From NCBI GenBank assembly GCA_035235625.1, contig CP141143.1, positions 36,689,178 to 36,753,177 of the forward strand: a stretch of 64,000 bases of DNA, in the 5' to 3' direction. Both the position numbers and the translations under genes were made by a program. Each line of letters starts with the position of its first letter. Position 1 is the first letter of the stretch. This document shows positions 46,406-60,321 of this stretch, piece after piece. The notes beneath the pieces were generated by a model. The model had not been told where the DNA came from and made no database searches. It saw nothing but the letters and a program-made list of their open reading frames with translations. This stretch comes from Saururus chinensis (Eukaryota; Streptophyta; Magnoliopsida; Piperales; Saururaceae).

Positions 46406-49400
46406 TATCACGCCTCGGTACCTGCCAACCCAAGCCAGACCTGGTCCAAGGGAAAGTCGGTGCACGTGGTGTGACAAAGTAATATTCGATGTGGAAGACT
46501 TAACCCCTAAATCAGGTAATTCAAAATGGACTAGCGCACATTAAGCTTTGTATAAGAGAGAATGAGAAAATAAAGGACCACAAACTAAGTATTAGTCCAT
46601 GCAATACAGACACACTTAGGCCAACATAGCCCTCTCATGGCTTAAGTAATAGAGTCTAAGCCCATATAGGCTAACAGAAGTCTAAGCCGATCTTAGCAAG
46701 TATAGTATGAAGCATAAATATTTAAACATTGAGTCTTAACACAAACAACTATGTAAATAATCATAGAGCACAATATATCTAAACAACCCCTCCTATGGAA
46801 GATCATTGCCAACACGCTCCTCATAGAGTTCATCCTAACCACCTACATGGCACGTCATGAAGCACTAAAACAAAAACACAAGAAAGAGGGGTGAACCACA
46901 ATGCTTAGCAAGGGTTTTTAAATAACGGAATGTAAATCCAACATTAAGTCACAGGTAAATCACAAAATGTTCATCACCTAAAATCAAACATCATACCCAT
47001 TCATCATGGGATATCCACATCAACATGTACATATGTCATTATTTACCATGCCTAAGTGTCTACCCATAAACATAGTTTTATATCCCTGCATACCATGTGA
47101 TATGACATATCATAACATCACATAATTCAAGTCACCTTAAAATCATGCCATAACCCATAACATATCATCATAAATGTAATATGCCTCATGCGCATCATAG
47201 ATTAAATATATATCATATAAATCATACACCTCATGTGTAACATACTCACATCCTGCATGAGTGACATTTCAACATGAACATATCATGCATATCTATTTTC
47301 AATTAAAAATATTTATGCAACATGAAAAGTGTCTCAAACACACTATCCATAACATGCATATCTATTCATAATGAAAACATTCACCCTGCATGAAAAGTTT
47401 CTCAAATATACTATTTATTAACATGCAAATTAATCTATAACCACATGTGTCACATAAACTCAATTATCCCTACACAATATGTGTAACTTGGAATAATAAT
47501 CCATACACATAAAACCATCGGTAGTGAACATCCCATAAGTGAGAAAAACAATCATTCCGCCTACAAAGGACAAGGTATGATTACCACAACGAAAACCTAG
47601 AGCATTGGGGGGGTTACCTCACTGCTCGCCAAGGACAATCCTAAAAAGGAAGGTCCAATTTCCCCATGGGAAACCTAGCGTAGTCTGCCCGTCGAGGACA
47701 AACCTGGTTGGGAATGTTCGATTTCCTCAACGGAAACCTAGGGTAGCGTGCTCGCCAAAGAGAATCTCTTGCAGGGGAGAATCCGATTTCCTCAACGGAA
47801 ACTTAGAGCACATGGTAGCCGGTGCACGTGGACATATCATACTGGATTCTCAGGATCCAGATAACTCAACAAATAAACTCAACCGCAATTAACTCATCTC
47901 AACCCGAGGAGGTACCATGTTCCCAAAGGAACTCAAAATGAAATCATGTCCTTCCGGACCCAAACTGATTTTGATAAGCCTTTGATCAATAAATCCGACA
48001 ACCAATGTCATCCAATCGATCAAACATGGCTAATCATGATTAATCTCATTCACAAACCATTTTCAGGATACATGGAACATGGTACATACATGAGCAATGC
48101 TACATGAGTCATAATACATGGGATATGCTCAATTCAGTCCATATGTGCATCATTGCTAGTCCATTTGTGTCAAATAATCACCACAATATCCTCAGAAGTG
48201 TGTACGTAGTGGTAGTATTCAAGTCTAAGCAAGACATGAGCAACATTTACCAACCATCATCCATACTACCTACACACATGCATTCATGATTTTTATCATA
48301 GTTCTTCCTTACTGAAATCATGAATAAAATATGTTGAAAACCTTGAAGTACAAGTACAATCCAATTATAACTTCATGCTAGACTTAGGGAACCATAATCA
48401 TCACTATACTTAAGCTAGACATGGAAACATGGCTCACCAATAATTAGCATAACATGTGCAAGCATACATGCTCATCCTCATAATTGAACTTACTGGAATC
48501 ATAAATAAATCATGGAGAGACTCCAAACATGAATTTAGGTTAAGGAGAATATCATGCTAAAATCCATAATATGTACCCTAATTATGCTTGGACTACATCA
48601 TAGCTTTCAAGATAGCATTCATGCCCTCATAGTAGCATTTCCAAGTAAAAATAACTTATAATAATCATAATAAATGAGATTTATAAAAGAGGGACAAAAA
48701 ATGGACAAAGTACACAAGAAGGCAAAAATATGTTGTTTGGTCATTTGATTGGCCAGATAGCCATTTGAACGCTAGGCCGTTCGATAGGCCAGACAACCGT
48801 TTGAAGGTTAGGCTGTTCAAATGCTGTTTGGGCCGTTCAAATGCCCTTAACAGTTCAAAAACTGTACCGTCTTCAACCTTACGAACCCCAAACCGAAAAA
48901 TACCAAAATCGACAAGAAAACCCTAATATCACTTCCAAACCACATAATAATGAAATACAAGCTTAAAGCATTATAGATCTTGTCATTTCTAAGCTAAATA
49001 AAAAGAAAATCATCAAAAGAGCATGCTTTATTTAACCCACCATTAAAGCACAAATACAAGCAAAACTCAAATCTTAAATCCGATACATAAATCAATTTAG
49101 GAAGAAAATCCCTTACCTTCATCAAGCTTTTGAGTCCAAATTGAAGCTCTAATCGTCAGAAATTACTACCTAAAGTTAGGGTTTAGTTAATTCCTCATTA
49201 AATTCGAATATTAAACTTAAACCGCTTTGAAAACATGTATATCTAGGGTTTTCTTTGCTTAAAAACGAAAATCTCTAAATTAGGGTTTGAAATAAAGATT
49301 AAAGACAACATTTTTAATAGGGTAAAGCGAGAATCAACTATGGGGAAAGTGGAGATTAAGAGATATCAAGGAAAATCCAAAAGATTAGTAGAAATCAAGG

Positions 49401-49930
49401 CTTAAACATACCTAAATTGGTTTCCTCCTTTAGTAATGGGGATTAGGGCACTTTTCAGCCTCCAATCTCAACCCTTTCCTAATTGCGAATAGGGTAGTGA
49501 CTTATTTTTATAGTAAGTCATTAAGGTGTAAATACTAAAAGTTGGGCTATAAATAAAATTTAGTGACCTAAATTGCTAATTTTGCTTATTTTAAGGCTAA
49601 AACAAATTTAAATTTTTTGAAACTCTTTAATCATGAAATAAGTGAAGTTTGAGGTCTCATAGGACCCTCACATCCCCATTTGTATGGGGGCCCACAGTGA
49701 GGCCCGCGCCATAAATTTAGAAAAATCCCATAAAATCTAAAACATTCCCTAAAAATAAGATAAATTAAGTTTAGTATAGAAACTTATAAAAATTAGAGAA
49801 AACCTTATCAAAACCATCAATATCAACCTTTAAGCCCAAAAACAAGTTAAACCAGCTAATTAAAACAAAACTACACAATAAGCACATAATTAATTCAAAA
49901 TCAAACCAGGTTAAGGTTAGAGATCTTACA
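46406..49930 (-). repeat. 3' LTR of Tekay element 2
   Basis: The plus-strand ends are TATCACGCCTCGG and AGAGATCTTACA. The expected TG terminus has mutated to TA. It includes the 60-bp minisatellite (47562-47815) and TTCGAACG-like palindromes (48740-48850). Confidence 0.9.
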
Positions 49931-49943
49931 TCCTTCCCTCCTT
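49931..49943 (-). promoter_or_regulatory. Polypurine tract of Tekay element 2
   Basis: The minus strand reads AAGGAGGGAAGGA, ending directly at the LTR start TGTAAGATCTC. Confidence 0.8.
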
Positions 49944-49968
49944 AAAGGAATTTTGTCCCAAAAATTCA

Positions 49969-50939
49969 CTAACAATTGGTGATAAAAAGGTGGGGATACT
50001 TCTCCTTTACTTTGTCCTCCCGCTCCCATGTGGCTTCCTCCATGGGTTGATTTCGCCATAAGACATTCACCAAAGAAATTACCTTGTGTTGAAGGGTCTT
50101 CTCCTTCTTGTCCAATATACGTACCGGTGCTTCCACGTAGGAAAGATCCTCCCTAAGCTCCAAGGATTCAAATTCTAACACATGGATGGATACGGCTCGT
50201 ACTTTTGAAGAAGTGAAACATTGAACACCTAGATGACGATGCACCGCCTTAACTTGCTGACAAATAAGGCATCTAAATACAAAGGAAGCGATGTCTTTCT
50301 TCATACTGCTCCACCAAAAAGTCCGCTTCACATCATTGCATCTTGGTTCCTTTGGGTGCATGGAGAACCTCGAATGGTGTGCGTCCGATAAGATATGCTC
50401 CTTAAGCCCTAAGGATTTTGGCACACACAAGCACCCTCTATAAATCAAGCTCCTACCGAACATCTCCTCTAAGTCAATCACAGTAGTCTCCCTCAACTTA
50501 GCCTTAAAGGCTTGAGTCTCCTCATCCCTCTTTTGAGCTTCAACCACATCATCAACCATGTTAGAGCTTATGGAAAGGTTGGAGAACCAACTGCATGCAC
50601 CCTCCATAGCTAACTCTAGTTTATGCTTAATGGCCTCCTCATACAAAAACCATTCTTGTACATGCACACAAGTTACTGAAGTGGCTGATTTTCTAAAGGA
50701 ATCCACCACCACGTTAGCTTTCTCGAGATGATAAGAGATATTGAAGTCATAGTCCTTAAGGAACTCCAACCATCTTATTTGCCTCATGTTCAAGTCTTTT
50801 TGGGTAAGGAGATACTTCAAGCTCTTGTGGTCAGTGAATACCTCAAACTTCTAGCCATAAAGATAGTGCCGCCAAATCTTCAATGAAAATACCACGGCCA
50901 CTAACTACATGTCATGATTAAGATAGTTTCGATCATGTG
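49969..50939 (-). pseudogene. Tekay element 2: RNase H end, integrase zinc finger, chromodomain
   Basis: Positions 49969-50820 are open for 283 codons. In order they carry the RNase H tail (KYLLTQKDLNMRQIRWLEFL), the integrase zinc-finger region (AHHSRFSMHP, CLICQQVKAVH, about residues 150-195), then directly the pre-chromodomain segment (FESLELREDLSYVEAPVRIL) and a chromodomain (KEKTLQHKVISLVNVLWRNQ) ending at residue 283. The integrase catalytic core present in element 1 (18800-19330) is absent, with no frameshift at the junction (about 50230). RNase H continues upstream to 50939, where the solo LTR starts. The protein could not integrate DNA. Confidence 0.9.
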
Positions 50940-53924
50940 TGTAAGATCCCTGATCGTAAACCGATTTGAATTCATTTTGTTTAAATGCTTTTCTATGGTT
51001 TAATATTAATTCCGATTGGTTTGGGACGATTTTCTAAATTTGAGTATTTTCTAAAGGTTTTAATCAAAACCAACTTCACATTTTTGGGTCAAACCTGAAT
51101 TTTTGGGATTTTTTTATTTTTCACCAATTTTCCAAAAATTAGGGTTTGGCGGGACCCCCTGTGGGCCCCACCAACGAAATTGAGGTTTTTGGAACAAATT
51201 GACTAGGGCATTAAAACAAGCTTATATAAAAAATTTCAGAATTTTTTCGGACTTAATTAGTGCTCAAATCATTAAAATATCTATTTTTAGCTAGAATTTC
51301 TATTTATACCCCACTAGTTCATTAGGTATACCCCAAGCCCTACTATAAATAGAAAGGGCTGAGCCATTCCCAATTTGGGAATAGGCTGGGAGAGGGCGAT
51401 TAAGGCCTAATTCCCCATTGAGTCCCGAATTAGAAAGGGATTAAGGTATGTTCTTTAATCAAGCCTAAACCCTAGGTTTTGTTTTAATCCATTCTTAATC
51501 TTGACATCAATCATTGTTTTAATCCATTTTGAAAGCATAAAACTAGTGTTTTACCTCTCTTCTCCAAGCCTTAATATTCAAAATCTAGTTTTTAGGCTTC
51601 TAAAACCCTAGATCTAATGTTTACTTTTGATTTTTCAAGTCTAAATCAAGATTAGTTGTATGTTAACTTAAAATTGTGTTTTTGGAAGGTGTTGGAGGAG
51701 ATTGAAGGTTCATTCTGACACAAAACAACATGGAAAGGTAATGGGTTCTTTAATCTTAACTTTGGGTAGTAAAAATCACAGTTTTTATGATGTTATTTGA
51801 AGTGAATTTTGCTTGATTTGACTTCTAATGGTGGGTTTAATAAATGATAATCTTTTACTTCGATTTCTTACAGTTTTGTCTTATAATGGTTTAGATTAGT
51901 ATTCTAGAAGGTTTGATGAGTTTTTGATAGTGTTTGATACCAAGATGGAAGTTTTAAGGTGTTTTCATTGTGTCTCGGTTTTGATTTTCGAAATGAAGAA
52001 GAAGGTCAAAACTGCTTTGTTGGCGATCAAACGGCTTACCAGGCCGATTGATTGGCAATACTACATTTTTGGCAGATGTTCAGTTTAACCAATCGAACGG
52101 CCTTGCAGGGCAATCGATTGGCTACTCAGCAGTTTTGCTATTTTTGAAATTTATTCTCATTTTAATGTTTTACTCTATCTAATGATTATATTGGTTATGG
52201 GAGGTGTGTTATGTTGAAATTAGGCTACTGGAGGTGTGGAATTGATGATGGAAGTTTATGGATTATGTTTAGGTGTTGTCATGTGGTATTATATTATATG
52301 TTGATAATTATGGATGTTGATATTGAAGTAACTTGAACCCTTGAATGTTGGAATTCTTGTGATTAGAATATGTTCTAGCAAGGATATTATATGAAAAATG
52401 GTGAGATGTGTTCTCTTATAATGAGGATGGTTTATGGGTAATTGATGTGATCATGTTGTAGCTTAATGTTTGGAAAAAATCATGTTTGTGGGAGTGAACG
52501 TTTGATTTCACATGGATGGATTTAAGCTTTATGGTGGATTTCGCTTTGATTTCAGTTTGGAATCATTGTTTTGAGTGTGTTTAAGCGTGCGTATATTGTC
52601 TTATGAGTTTATGTCAAACATTGGTTATGTGCTTAGAATATGCATGAATACACACACGTATGGGGAATCTACTATGAAATTATAGTTAATTATGCATTTA
52701 TTATGATGCATGAGGGGACTGATTTCTATGTGTTGGAACCCACGTAGGTCTTGCTCACAGATGTATTATGCTATCATGCATCATGGATCGGTATTCATCT
52801 AAAATGTATGTTGGAGATACATCTCATGTAGGTTTATATGATGTTGATGCATGATCTGAAATGTGTGTTAGAGATACATCTCATGCAGGTTTATATGATG
52901 TTGAATGCATGATCTGAATGTGTGGTAGAGACACTTCTCATGTGGTATATGTGATATTCTAAATAATCTAAAATTGTGTGATGGAGATACTATTATGTAG
53001 GTTTATGTGATATGAATACATAATCAGAAAGTGTGTGAATGAGACACTATTATGCAAGTTTATATGATATGAATGCATGATCAGAAAGTGTGTGAATGTG
53101 ACGCTATTATGCGGGTTTATGTGATATGATTGCATGATCAGAAAGGGTGTGAAAGACACTTCTTAGGTCATTTATGAGATTATCATGCTTGGTTTGAATA
53201 GATATGAACAAATAACTATGTGGGATGCATGTTAGGTTATAACTTGAATATTTATGACTTGACTTGATAGGTATGTCTTATACAAGTTAGTTCTTTTGTT
53301 TATAGTTAAATAGGTGTTTTAGCTAGTAAATGATTAGGAAGTGGTATAGCATGTTAATTTTGGATTTAAATTGCTACATGCCATGTCATCGTGTTTTCTG
53401 ATTACTATTATAGTTGTATTCAAACCATTATTGAGTCATTATACTCACCCCACTTTCCTTGTTTTGTTTTGGGGCTATATGGCGGACATGCAGTCGAACA
53501 GGATCCGCTTTATGAGGAAAGGTCGAGGAGAACTTGGGTTTAGGCGTGAAGGCCCCTAGACCTTGCATGTTTTTCTGATTATTTTGTTATGATGTTAGAA
53601 CCCTTATGGAGTGGTTCTTGTTTCTGACTTGTGATATATTATATCTTTAGTTTTGTTTGAGACCTTGTTTTGAGCCAAGTGTGTTGGCTATGGATTATTA
53701 GTATGTGGGTTTGGGATTTGTGGTTTAATTTAGAGTTTAACTCTTTTGGTTCTACCTATTTACTCTTGCTCAAAGTAGTACGTAACTCCGTTAATTAGAC
53801 AGCCTGTGGTAAGGGCATAAGTCTTCCGCTATTTCTTTAACCGTTTTCAATACGGTCGCCCCCGTGCGCTGGACCGGCCCTTGGACTGGGTTTGGCTCGT
53901 GTCAGGCAATGCCGGGGCGTGACA
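50940..53924 (+). mobile_element. Solo Tekay-type LTR, 2985 bp, inside Tekay element 2
   Basis: It starts TGTAAGATCCCTGATCG and ends CCGGGGCGTGACA. It is the same family as 35079-38296 in the opposite orientation. Flanks ATGTG (50935-50939) and ATGCA (53925-53929) look like a TSD that has since changed by two transitions. Without it, the RNase H region aligns with the uninterrupted homologue near 20030-20050. It has a TATA box (51343-51350), palindromes (52020-52130) and a minisatellite (52840-53160). It has no coding sequence. Confidence 0.9.
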
Positions 53925-55076
53925 ATGCACTCTAAGCTGACGAGATGCATAGGCTACCACTCTCCCATGCTGCATGAGTACACATCCCAACCCACAAAGT
54001 GAAGCATCACTATAGACCACATATCCACCACTCCCGGAAGGCACAATCAAGACCGGAGCTGAAGTCAACCTCTTCTTCAACATTTAGAAGCTTTCTTCAC
54101 ATGTTTGACTCTACTCAAACTTCTCATTCTATCTTGTTAGCTTGGTCATAGGGCTTACAATGCTAGTGAAACCCTTAATGAATCGTTGGCAATACCTTGC
54201 GAGCCCTAAAAAGTTGTGGATCCTGAAAGCGCTCCTGGGTTGCTACCATTTCAATACGGCTTCCACCTTGGAAGGGTCTACCGCCACACCATCCTTAGAG
54301 ATGACATGGCCAAGGAACTGCACCTCCTCCAACCAGAACTTGTACTTGTAAAACTTTGCATAGAGTTGGTGATCCCACAACATCTACAAGGTGATCCTTA
54401 GATGCTCCTCGTGCTCTTCCTTGCTGGCCGAGTAAATCAAGATGTCATCTATGAAGATGATCACAAACCAATCCAAGTATGGACTTAAGTCTAGGAATGA
54501 TGTCGGCGCATTAGTTAGGCAGAAGGGCATCACCAAGAACTCGTAGTGTCCATATTGAGTCTTGTATGCCATCTTATATACGTCATCGGGATGGATACTG
54601 AGCTGATGATAGCATTACTTCAAGTCAATCTTAGAGAACAGTTGAGCCTGCTACAACTAATCAAACAAATCATCAATACAAGGTAAGGGATATTTGTTCT
54701 TGATGGTTACCTAATTCAATATCCAATAATCAATGCATAGCCTGAGGAAACCATCCTTCTTCCTCATGAAGAGAACCGGTGCACCCCATGGAGATGCACT
54801 CGGTCGAATATACCCATTATTCATCAAATCTTGCAGCTGAGACTTGAGCTCCTTGAGCTCGGATGGAACCATGCAGTATGGGGCTTTAGAGATAGGAGAT
54901 GTGCCTGGAACAAGATCAATGTGGAACTCGCTCTCCCTTTCCGGAGGCAACCCTGACAAGTCACTAGGAAATACATCTGCATACTCCGATACTACCTGCA
55001 CGGACTCATGAGAAGGCAAGGTTGCATTCTTCCCCAAGATGCTTACAAGGAATGCTTCACACCCCTTGTTGATCAA
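53925..55076 (-). pseudogene. Tekay element 2: reverse transcriptase and RNase H start
   Basis: Read right to left: the RT N-terminus ([20 protein letters not shown]), the fingers and palm ([20 protein letters not shown]), catalytic FIDDILIYS (about 54440, intact), the connection, and the RNase H start (VVYSDASLCGLGCVLMQHGR). There are several stops. About ten residues just before the catalytic block are deleted ([10 protein letters not shown]). The gene is interrupted on the left by the solo LTR. Confidence 0.9.
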
Positions 55077-56040
55077 CTTCTTGGTCTTAGAAATTTTCCA
55101 CTAGGCCACTTCACACCCTAGAAGATAAAAGGCTCAATGTCTGGCAAGGTAAACACCACCTTCTTTCCATGGCAATCAACATGTACATGATACATAGACA
55201 TCATGTCCATGCCTAAAATCATATCAAAGTCAATCATAGGCAGGATAATCAAATAAACGTGCAATTCATACCCATCAATCCACATAGAGACCTTCTCAAG
55301 ATATTCCTCCACACGAAAGGATGACGAAGGAGTTGACACACACAAGGGAATAGATAGCATCCTATGTTCAACATCAAGCTCACGAGAAGAATGCGGAGAA
55401 ATGAATGAGTGAGAAGAACTGGTATCAAATAACACCTTAGCATAGTGAGAGGCAATAATGATCATACCTTCCACTACCACTAAGGAGTTGGCCGCCTTGT
55501 GGGCCGAAATATCATACACCTTCCCCTCATTGACCGGCCTCTTTCCCTTTGCTTCTTGCTACACAGTTTGAGGTCTACCCTTGGGCCTCCCTTGTGGTCC
55601 TCCCTGCTGCCTCGAGCCATCATTAGGTGGCATTGCTAGATGATGGTCTATCCCCCCCTTGAAGCTAGTGGGTTAAGCTACTTGAAGCCTTCGAATGAAA
55701 GAGACTCGGACCCGTTGCCACGTGCATGCTTAGCTAGGACGACTTACGTTAACCCATCAATGGCAGTCAACACGTCATTGACTCTAGGGTCTTGAGTAGC
55801 ATGGTGATTATTAGCGCCTGCATGATTAGATCCAGCTATTTGCACAACAACTAGACATTAATCATAATGCCTAATAACACACAAGAAACACAAGTTTCAA
55901 GCAACACATCAAGCAATTAAACATGAAGACAATCAACTAATGGAATCCCACATCGCTAGCTATGTCTATCTTTTATCACCTCACACCCCATTATCATTCA
56001 AGACTCATTACTTAACCTCATCTACTTTTGAACAAAGATG
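55077..56040 (-). pseudogene. Tekay element 2: gag remnant and protease
   Basis: Protease occupies an open 133-codon frame (55118-55519: VLFDTSSSHSFIS, IDFDMILGMDMM). The active-site triplet reads DTS where the family has DTG. Upstream (55540-55860) lie only scraps of gag (NDVLTAIDGLT; a segment FEGFK with a stop and LNPLASRG; Q/G/R-rich QGGPQGRPKGR). Most of gag and its zinc knuckle are therefore deleted. 55860-56040 is the short leader next to the PBS. Confidence 0.8.
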
Positions 56041-56054
56041 TACTTTGATATCAA
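56041..56054 (-). promoter_or_regulatory. Primer-binding site of Tekay element 2
   Basis: The minus strand reads TTGATATCAAAGTA, close to TGGTATCAGAGCA (initiator tRNA-Met). It lies about 10 bp inside the LTR boundary. Confidence 0.6.
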
Positions 56055-56063
56055 AAACTTACT

Positions 56064-59000
56064 TGTCATGCCCTGGCACCCACCAACCCGAGCCGGACTT
56101 GGTCCAAGGGAAGGTCGGTGCACGTGGCGCGATGAAGTAATATTCGATGGGGAAGACTTAACCCCTAAATCAGGTAATTCATAACGGAGTAGTGCACATT
56201 AAGCATTGTATAAGAGAGAATGAGAAAATAAAGGACCACAAACTAAGTATTAGTCAACGCAATACAGACACACTTAGTCCAACATAGCCCTCTCATGGCT
56301 TAAGTAATAGAGTCTAAGCCCATATAGGCTAACAGAAGTCTAAGCCGATCTTGGCAAGTAGAGTATGAAGCATAAACATATAAACATAAGTCTCGACACA
56401 AATAGCTATGTAAATAATCATAGAGCACAATATATCTAAACAAGCCCTCCTATGGAAGATCATCGCCAACACGCTCCTCATAGAGTTCATCCTGACTACC
56501 TACATGACAAGTTATACAACCCCAAAAAAAAAACATGAGAAAGAGGGGTGAGCCACAATGCTCAGCAAGGGTTTTTAAATAATGGAATGTAAATCCAACA
56601 TTAAGTCATAGGTAAATCACAAAATGTTCATCTCCTAAAATCAACAATCATACCCATTCATCATGAGATATCCACATCAACCTGTGCATATGTCATAATT
56701 TATCATCCCTAAGTGTCTACCCATAAACACATTTTCATATCCCTGCATACCATGCAATATGACATATCATAACATCACATAATTCAAGTCACCTGCAAAT
56801 CATGCCAAAACCCATAACATATCATCATAAATGTAATATGTCTCTTGTGCATCATAGGTTCAATATATCTAATATAAATCATACACCTCATGTGTAACAT
56901 ACTCACATCCTGCATGAGTGACATTTCAACATGAACATATCATGCATATCTAATCACAATTAAAAAGCATTCATCCTACATGAAAAGTGTCTCAAACACA
57001 CTATTCATAACATGCATATCTATTTGTAATGAAAACATTTACCTTACATGAAAAGTATCTTAAACACACTATCCATAACATGCAAATTAAGCCATAACCA
57101 CATGTGTCACATAAGCTCAATTATCCCTACACAATTTGGGTAGCTGGGCATAATAATCCATACACATGAAACCATCGGTGGTGAATATCCCATAAGTGAG
57201 AAAAATAATCATTCTGCTCGCCAAGGACAAGGTCTGATTTCCACAATGGAAACCTAAGGCGTGGGGGGAGTTGCCCCCTCTGCTCACCAAGAAAAATCCT
57301 AAAAAGGATAGTTCGATTTCCACAAGGGAAACCTAGAGCAATCTGCCTGCCGAGGTCAAACCTGGTCGGGAATGTTCGATTTCCTCAACAGAAACCTAGG
57401 GCATTGTGCTTGTCAAGGACAATCTCTTGTAGGGGAGAGTCCGATTTTCTCAATAGAAACCTAGAGGACATGATAGCTGGTGATCGCAGACATACCATAC
57501 TGGATTGTCAGGGTCCATATAACAACAAATAAACTCAACCGCAATTAACTCATCTCAACCCGGGGAGGTACCATGTTCCAGAAGGAACTCAAAATGAAAT
57601 CATATCCTTTCAGACCCAAACCGATTTTGATAAGCCTTCGATCGATTAACCCGACAACCAATGTCATCCAATCTCTTCCAATCGATCAAACATGGCTAAT
57701 CACAATTAATCTCATTTACAAACCGTTTTTATGAAGCATGCAACATGGTACATATGTGAGCAATGCTACATGAGCCCTAATACATGGGATATGCTCAATT
57801 CAGTCCATATGTGCATCATTCCTAGTCCATTTGTGTCACATAATCACCACAATATCCTCACAAGTGTGTGGTAGTATTCAAGTCTAAGCAAGACATGAGC
57901 AACATGAACCAACCATTATCCATACTACACACATGCATTCACGATTTTTATCATAGTTCTTTCTAACTGAATTCAAGAATAAAATATGTTAAAAACCTCA
58001 AAATACATGTCCAATCCAATTATAACTTAATTCTAGACTTAGGCAAACATAATCATCACAATACTTAAGCTAGACATGGAAACATGGTTCACCAATAATT
58101 AGAACAACATGTGCAAGCATACATGCCCATCTTCATAATTAAACTTACTGGAATCATAAATAAAGCATGGAGAATCTCCAAACAAGAATTTAGGATAAGG
58201 AGAATATCATGCTAAAAGCCAACAATATGTAACCTAATTCATACTTGGACTACATCATAGCATTCAAGATAGCATTCATGCTCTCACAGTAGCATTTCTA
58301 AGTAAAACTAACTCATTATAATCATAATAAATGAGATTTATGAAAGAAGGACAAGACATGTACAAAGTAGACAAGAAGGTAAAAATATGTTGTTTGGCCG
58401 TTCGATTGGCCAGATAGCCGTTCGAACGCTAGGCCGTTCGATTGACTAGGCTGTTGTTCGAATGTGAGGCTGTTCAAACGCTGTTTGGGCCATTCGAATG
58501 CTAATTGGGCTGTTCAAGCGCCCTTAACAGTTCAAAAACTGGTTCGTCTACAACCTTACGAACCCCAAAACGAAAATTACTAAAATTAATGGGGAAACCC
58601 TAATATCACTTCCAAACTTCATAATAATGAAATACAAGCCTAAGGCATTATAGATCTAGTCATTTCTAAGCTAAATCAAAAGAAAATCACCTAAAGAGCA
58701 TGCTTTATTTAACCCACCAATAAAGCACAAATACAAGCAATACTCACCTAAACCATTCCAAATCTTAAATCCAAAACATAAATCCATTTAGGAAGAAAAT
58801 TTCTTACCTTCAGAAAGATTTTGAGTCCAAATCAAAGCTCTAATCATAACAAATCACTACCCAAAGTTAGGGTTTAGTTAATACCTCATTAAATTTGAAT
58901 ATTAAGCTTAAACTGCTTTGAAAAAATGTAGATCTAGGGTTCTCTTTGTTTAAAAACGAAAATCCCTAAATTATGGCTTTAAATAGAGGTTAAAAACAAC

Positions 59001-59622
59001 TTTTTTAGTGGGGTAAAACAAGAATCAACTTTGGGGAAAGATGAGATTAAGAAAGATTAAGAAAAATCCAAAAGATTAGTGGAAATCAAGGCTTAAACAT
59101 ACCTAAATTGGTTTTCTCCTTTAGTAATGTGGATTAGTGCACTTCTTAGCCTCCAATATCAGCCTTTCCTAATTGGGAATAGGGCTGGGACTTTCCTTTT
59201 ATAGTAAGTCAATGGGGTGTAAATACTAAAAGTTGGGCTATAAATAAAATTTAGTGCCCTAAATGGCTAATTTTGCTCATTTTAAGGCTAAAACGAATTT
59301 TAAAATTTTGAAACTCTTTAATCATGAAATAAGTGAAGTTTGAGGTCTCTTGGGACCTTCACATCCCAATGTGAACATGGGGCCCAGGGTGGGGCCTGCG
59401 CCCTAAATTTAAGAAAAATTCCATAAATCCCAAAAATCCCCTAAAAATAGGATAAATTGAGTTTAGTATAAAAACTTATAAAAATGAGAGAAAGCCTTAT
59501 TAAAACCGACATTATCAACCGTTAACCCAAAAAACAAGTTAAACTAGCTAATCAAAACAAAACCACACAATAAGCACATCATTAATTCAAAATCAAACTG
59601 GCTTGAGGTTAGAGATCTTACA
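56064..59622 (-). repeat. 5' LTR of Tekay element 2
   Basis: The plus-strand ends are TGTCATGCCCTGG and AGAGATCTTACA. It is collinear with the 3' LTR. It has a TATA-like box at 59197-59204, a minisatellite at 57211-57475 and palindromes at 58390-58520. Confidence 0.9.
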
Positions 59623-60308
59623 GTTTCCTCTATTTAAATTCATGATAGCTTAGCCTTTATATAGGTCCTTAAGTCGGTTTGAGACTTTGACTGCAACTAG
59701 GAATAAAATCTCTTCTAGAAAAGCTTAAATTAGGTAACTAGAACTGCTTGCTATCAATCATTCCAAACAATGATCAATTGTTCATTGTTTCCTTGGGGAA
59801 CGATACCTCGAGTGATCAATCTCTCGATACAACAATCAATTGATAAACTCTCGACTTTATTTTAAAATGTTTGTTGCAAGTGCCGATCAACTGTTTGCTG
59901 AAGTGATCAATCGATTCAACTCTTCTATGCTAGAGTTCATAAATGATTGATCGATATGTTTAGTATATGTTGTAGTGATCAATCGATGACATTGTTCATT
60001 TATAGTTTTATCTTTTCACACTAAATAAATTTGAAACTTCCCAAATCACTTCTAAAACTTTTCCAAGTGACTTTTGTATAAGAGTTTGTGTTGAATGAAC
60101 CTCTTTTATCTTCAACACTCTTTAGTCTTCATCCTTGATCCATAACACGTCTGCTCCTATTTTTCAAGTCCATCAATTCCAAACCTGACTCGACCACAAA
60201 TATATCTAATCAGATTACTAAAATTAATTACATACTTTAAAGTTTTGACATAGTTTTGATTAACAAAAAATAGACCATAACATTACATATGACACATATG
60301 TTCTTTCA

Positions 60309-60321
60309 ATCTCCCCCTTTT
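60309..60321 (-). promoter_or_regulatory. Sirevirus polypurine tract
   Basis: The minus strand reads AAAAGGGGGAGAT directly before the LTR start TGAAAGAACATATG. A second near-identical run (AAAAAGGGGGAGA) lies upstream at 60569-60581. Confidence 0.8.

Larger units (their letters stand above)
46406..59622 (-). mobile_element. Tekay/Del-type element 2, two LTRs, nested in Sirevirus LTR
   Basis: It has a 5' LTR (56064-59622), PBS (56041-56054), gag-protease-RT-RNase H-integrase-chromodomain remnants, a polypurine tract (49931-49943) and a 3' LTR (46406-49930). The TSD is imperfect, TTTTC (46401-46405) against GTTTC (59623-59627). It is about 13.2 kb, of which 2985 bp is a later insertion. The two LTRs differ at roughly one base in ten over the first 200 bp by eye, so the insertion is old. 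Confidence 0.9.
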
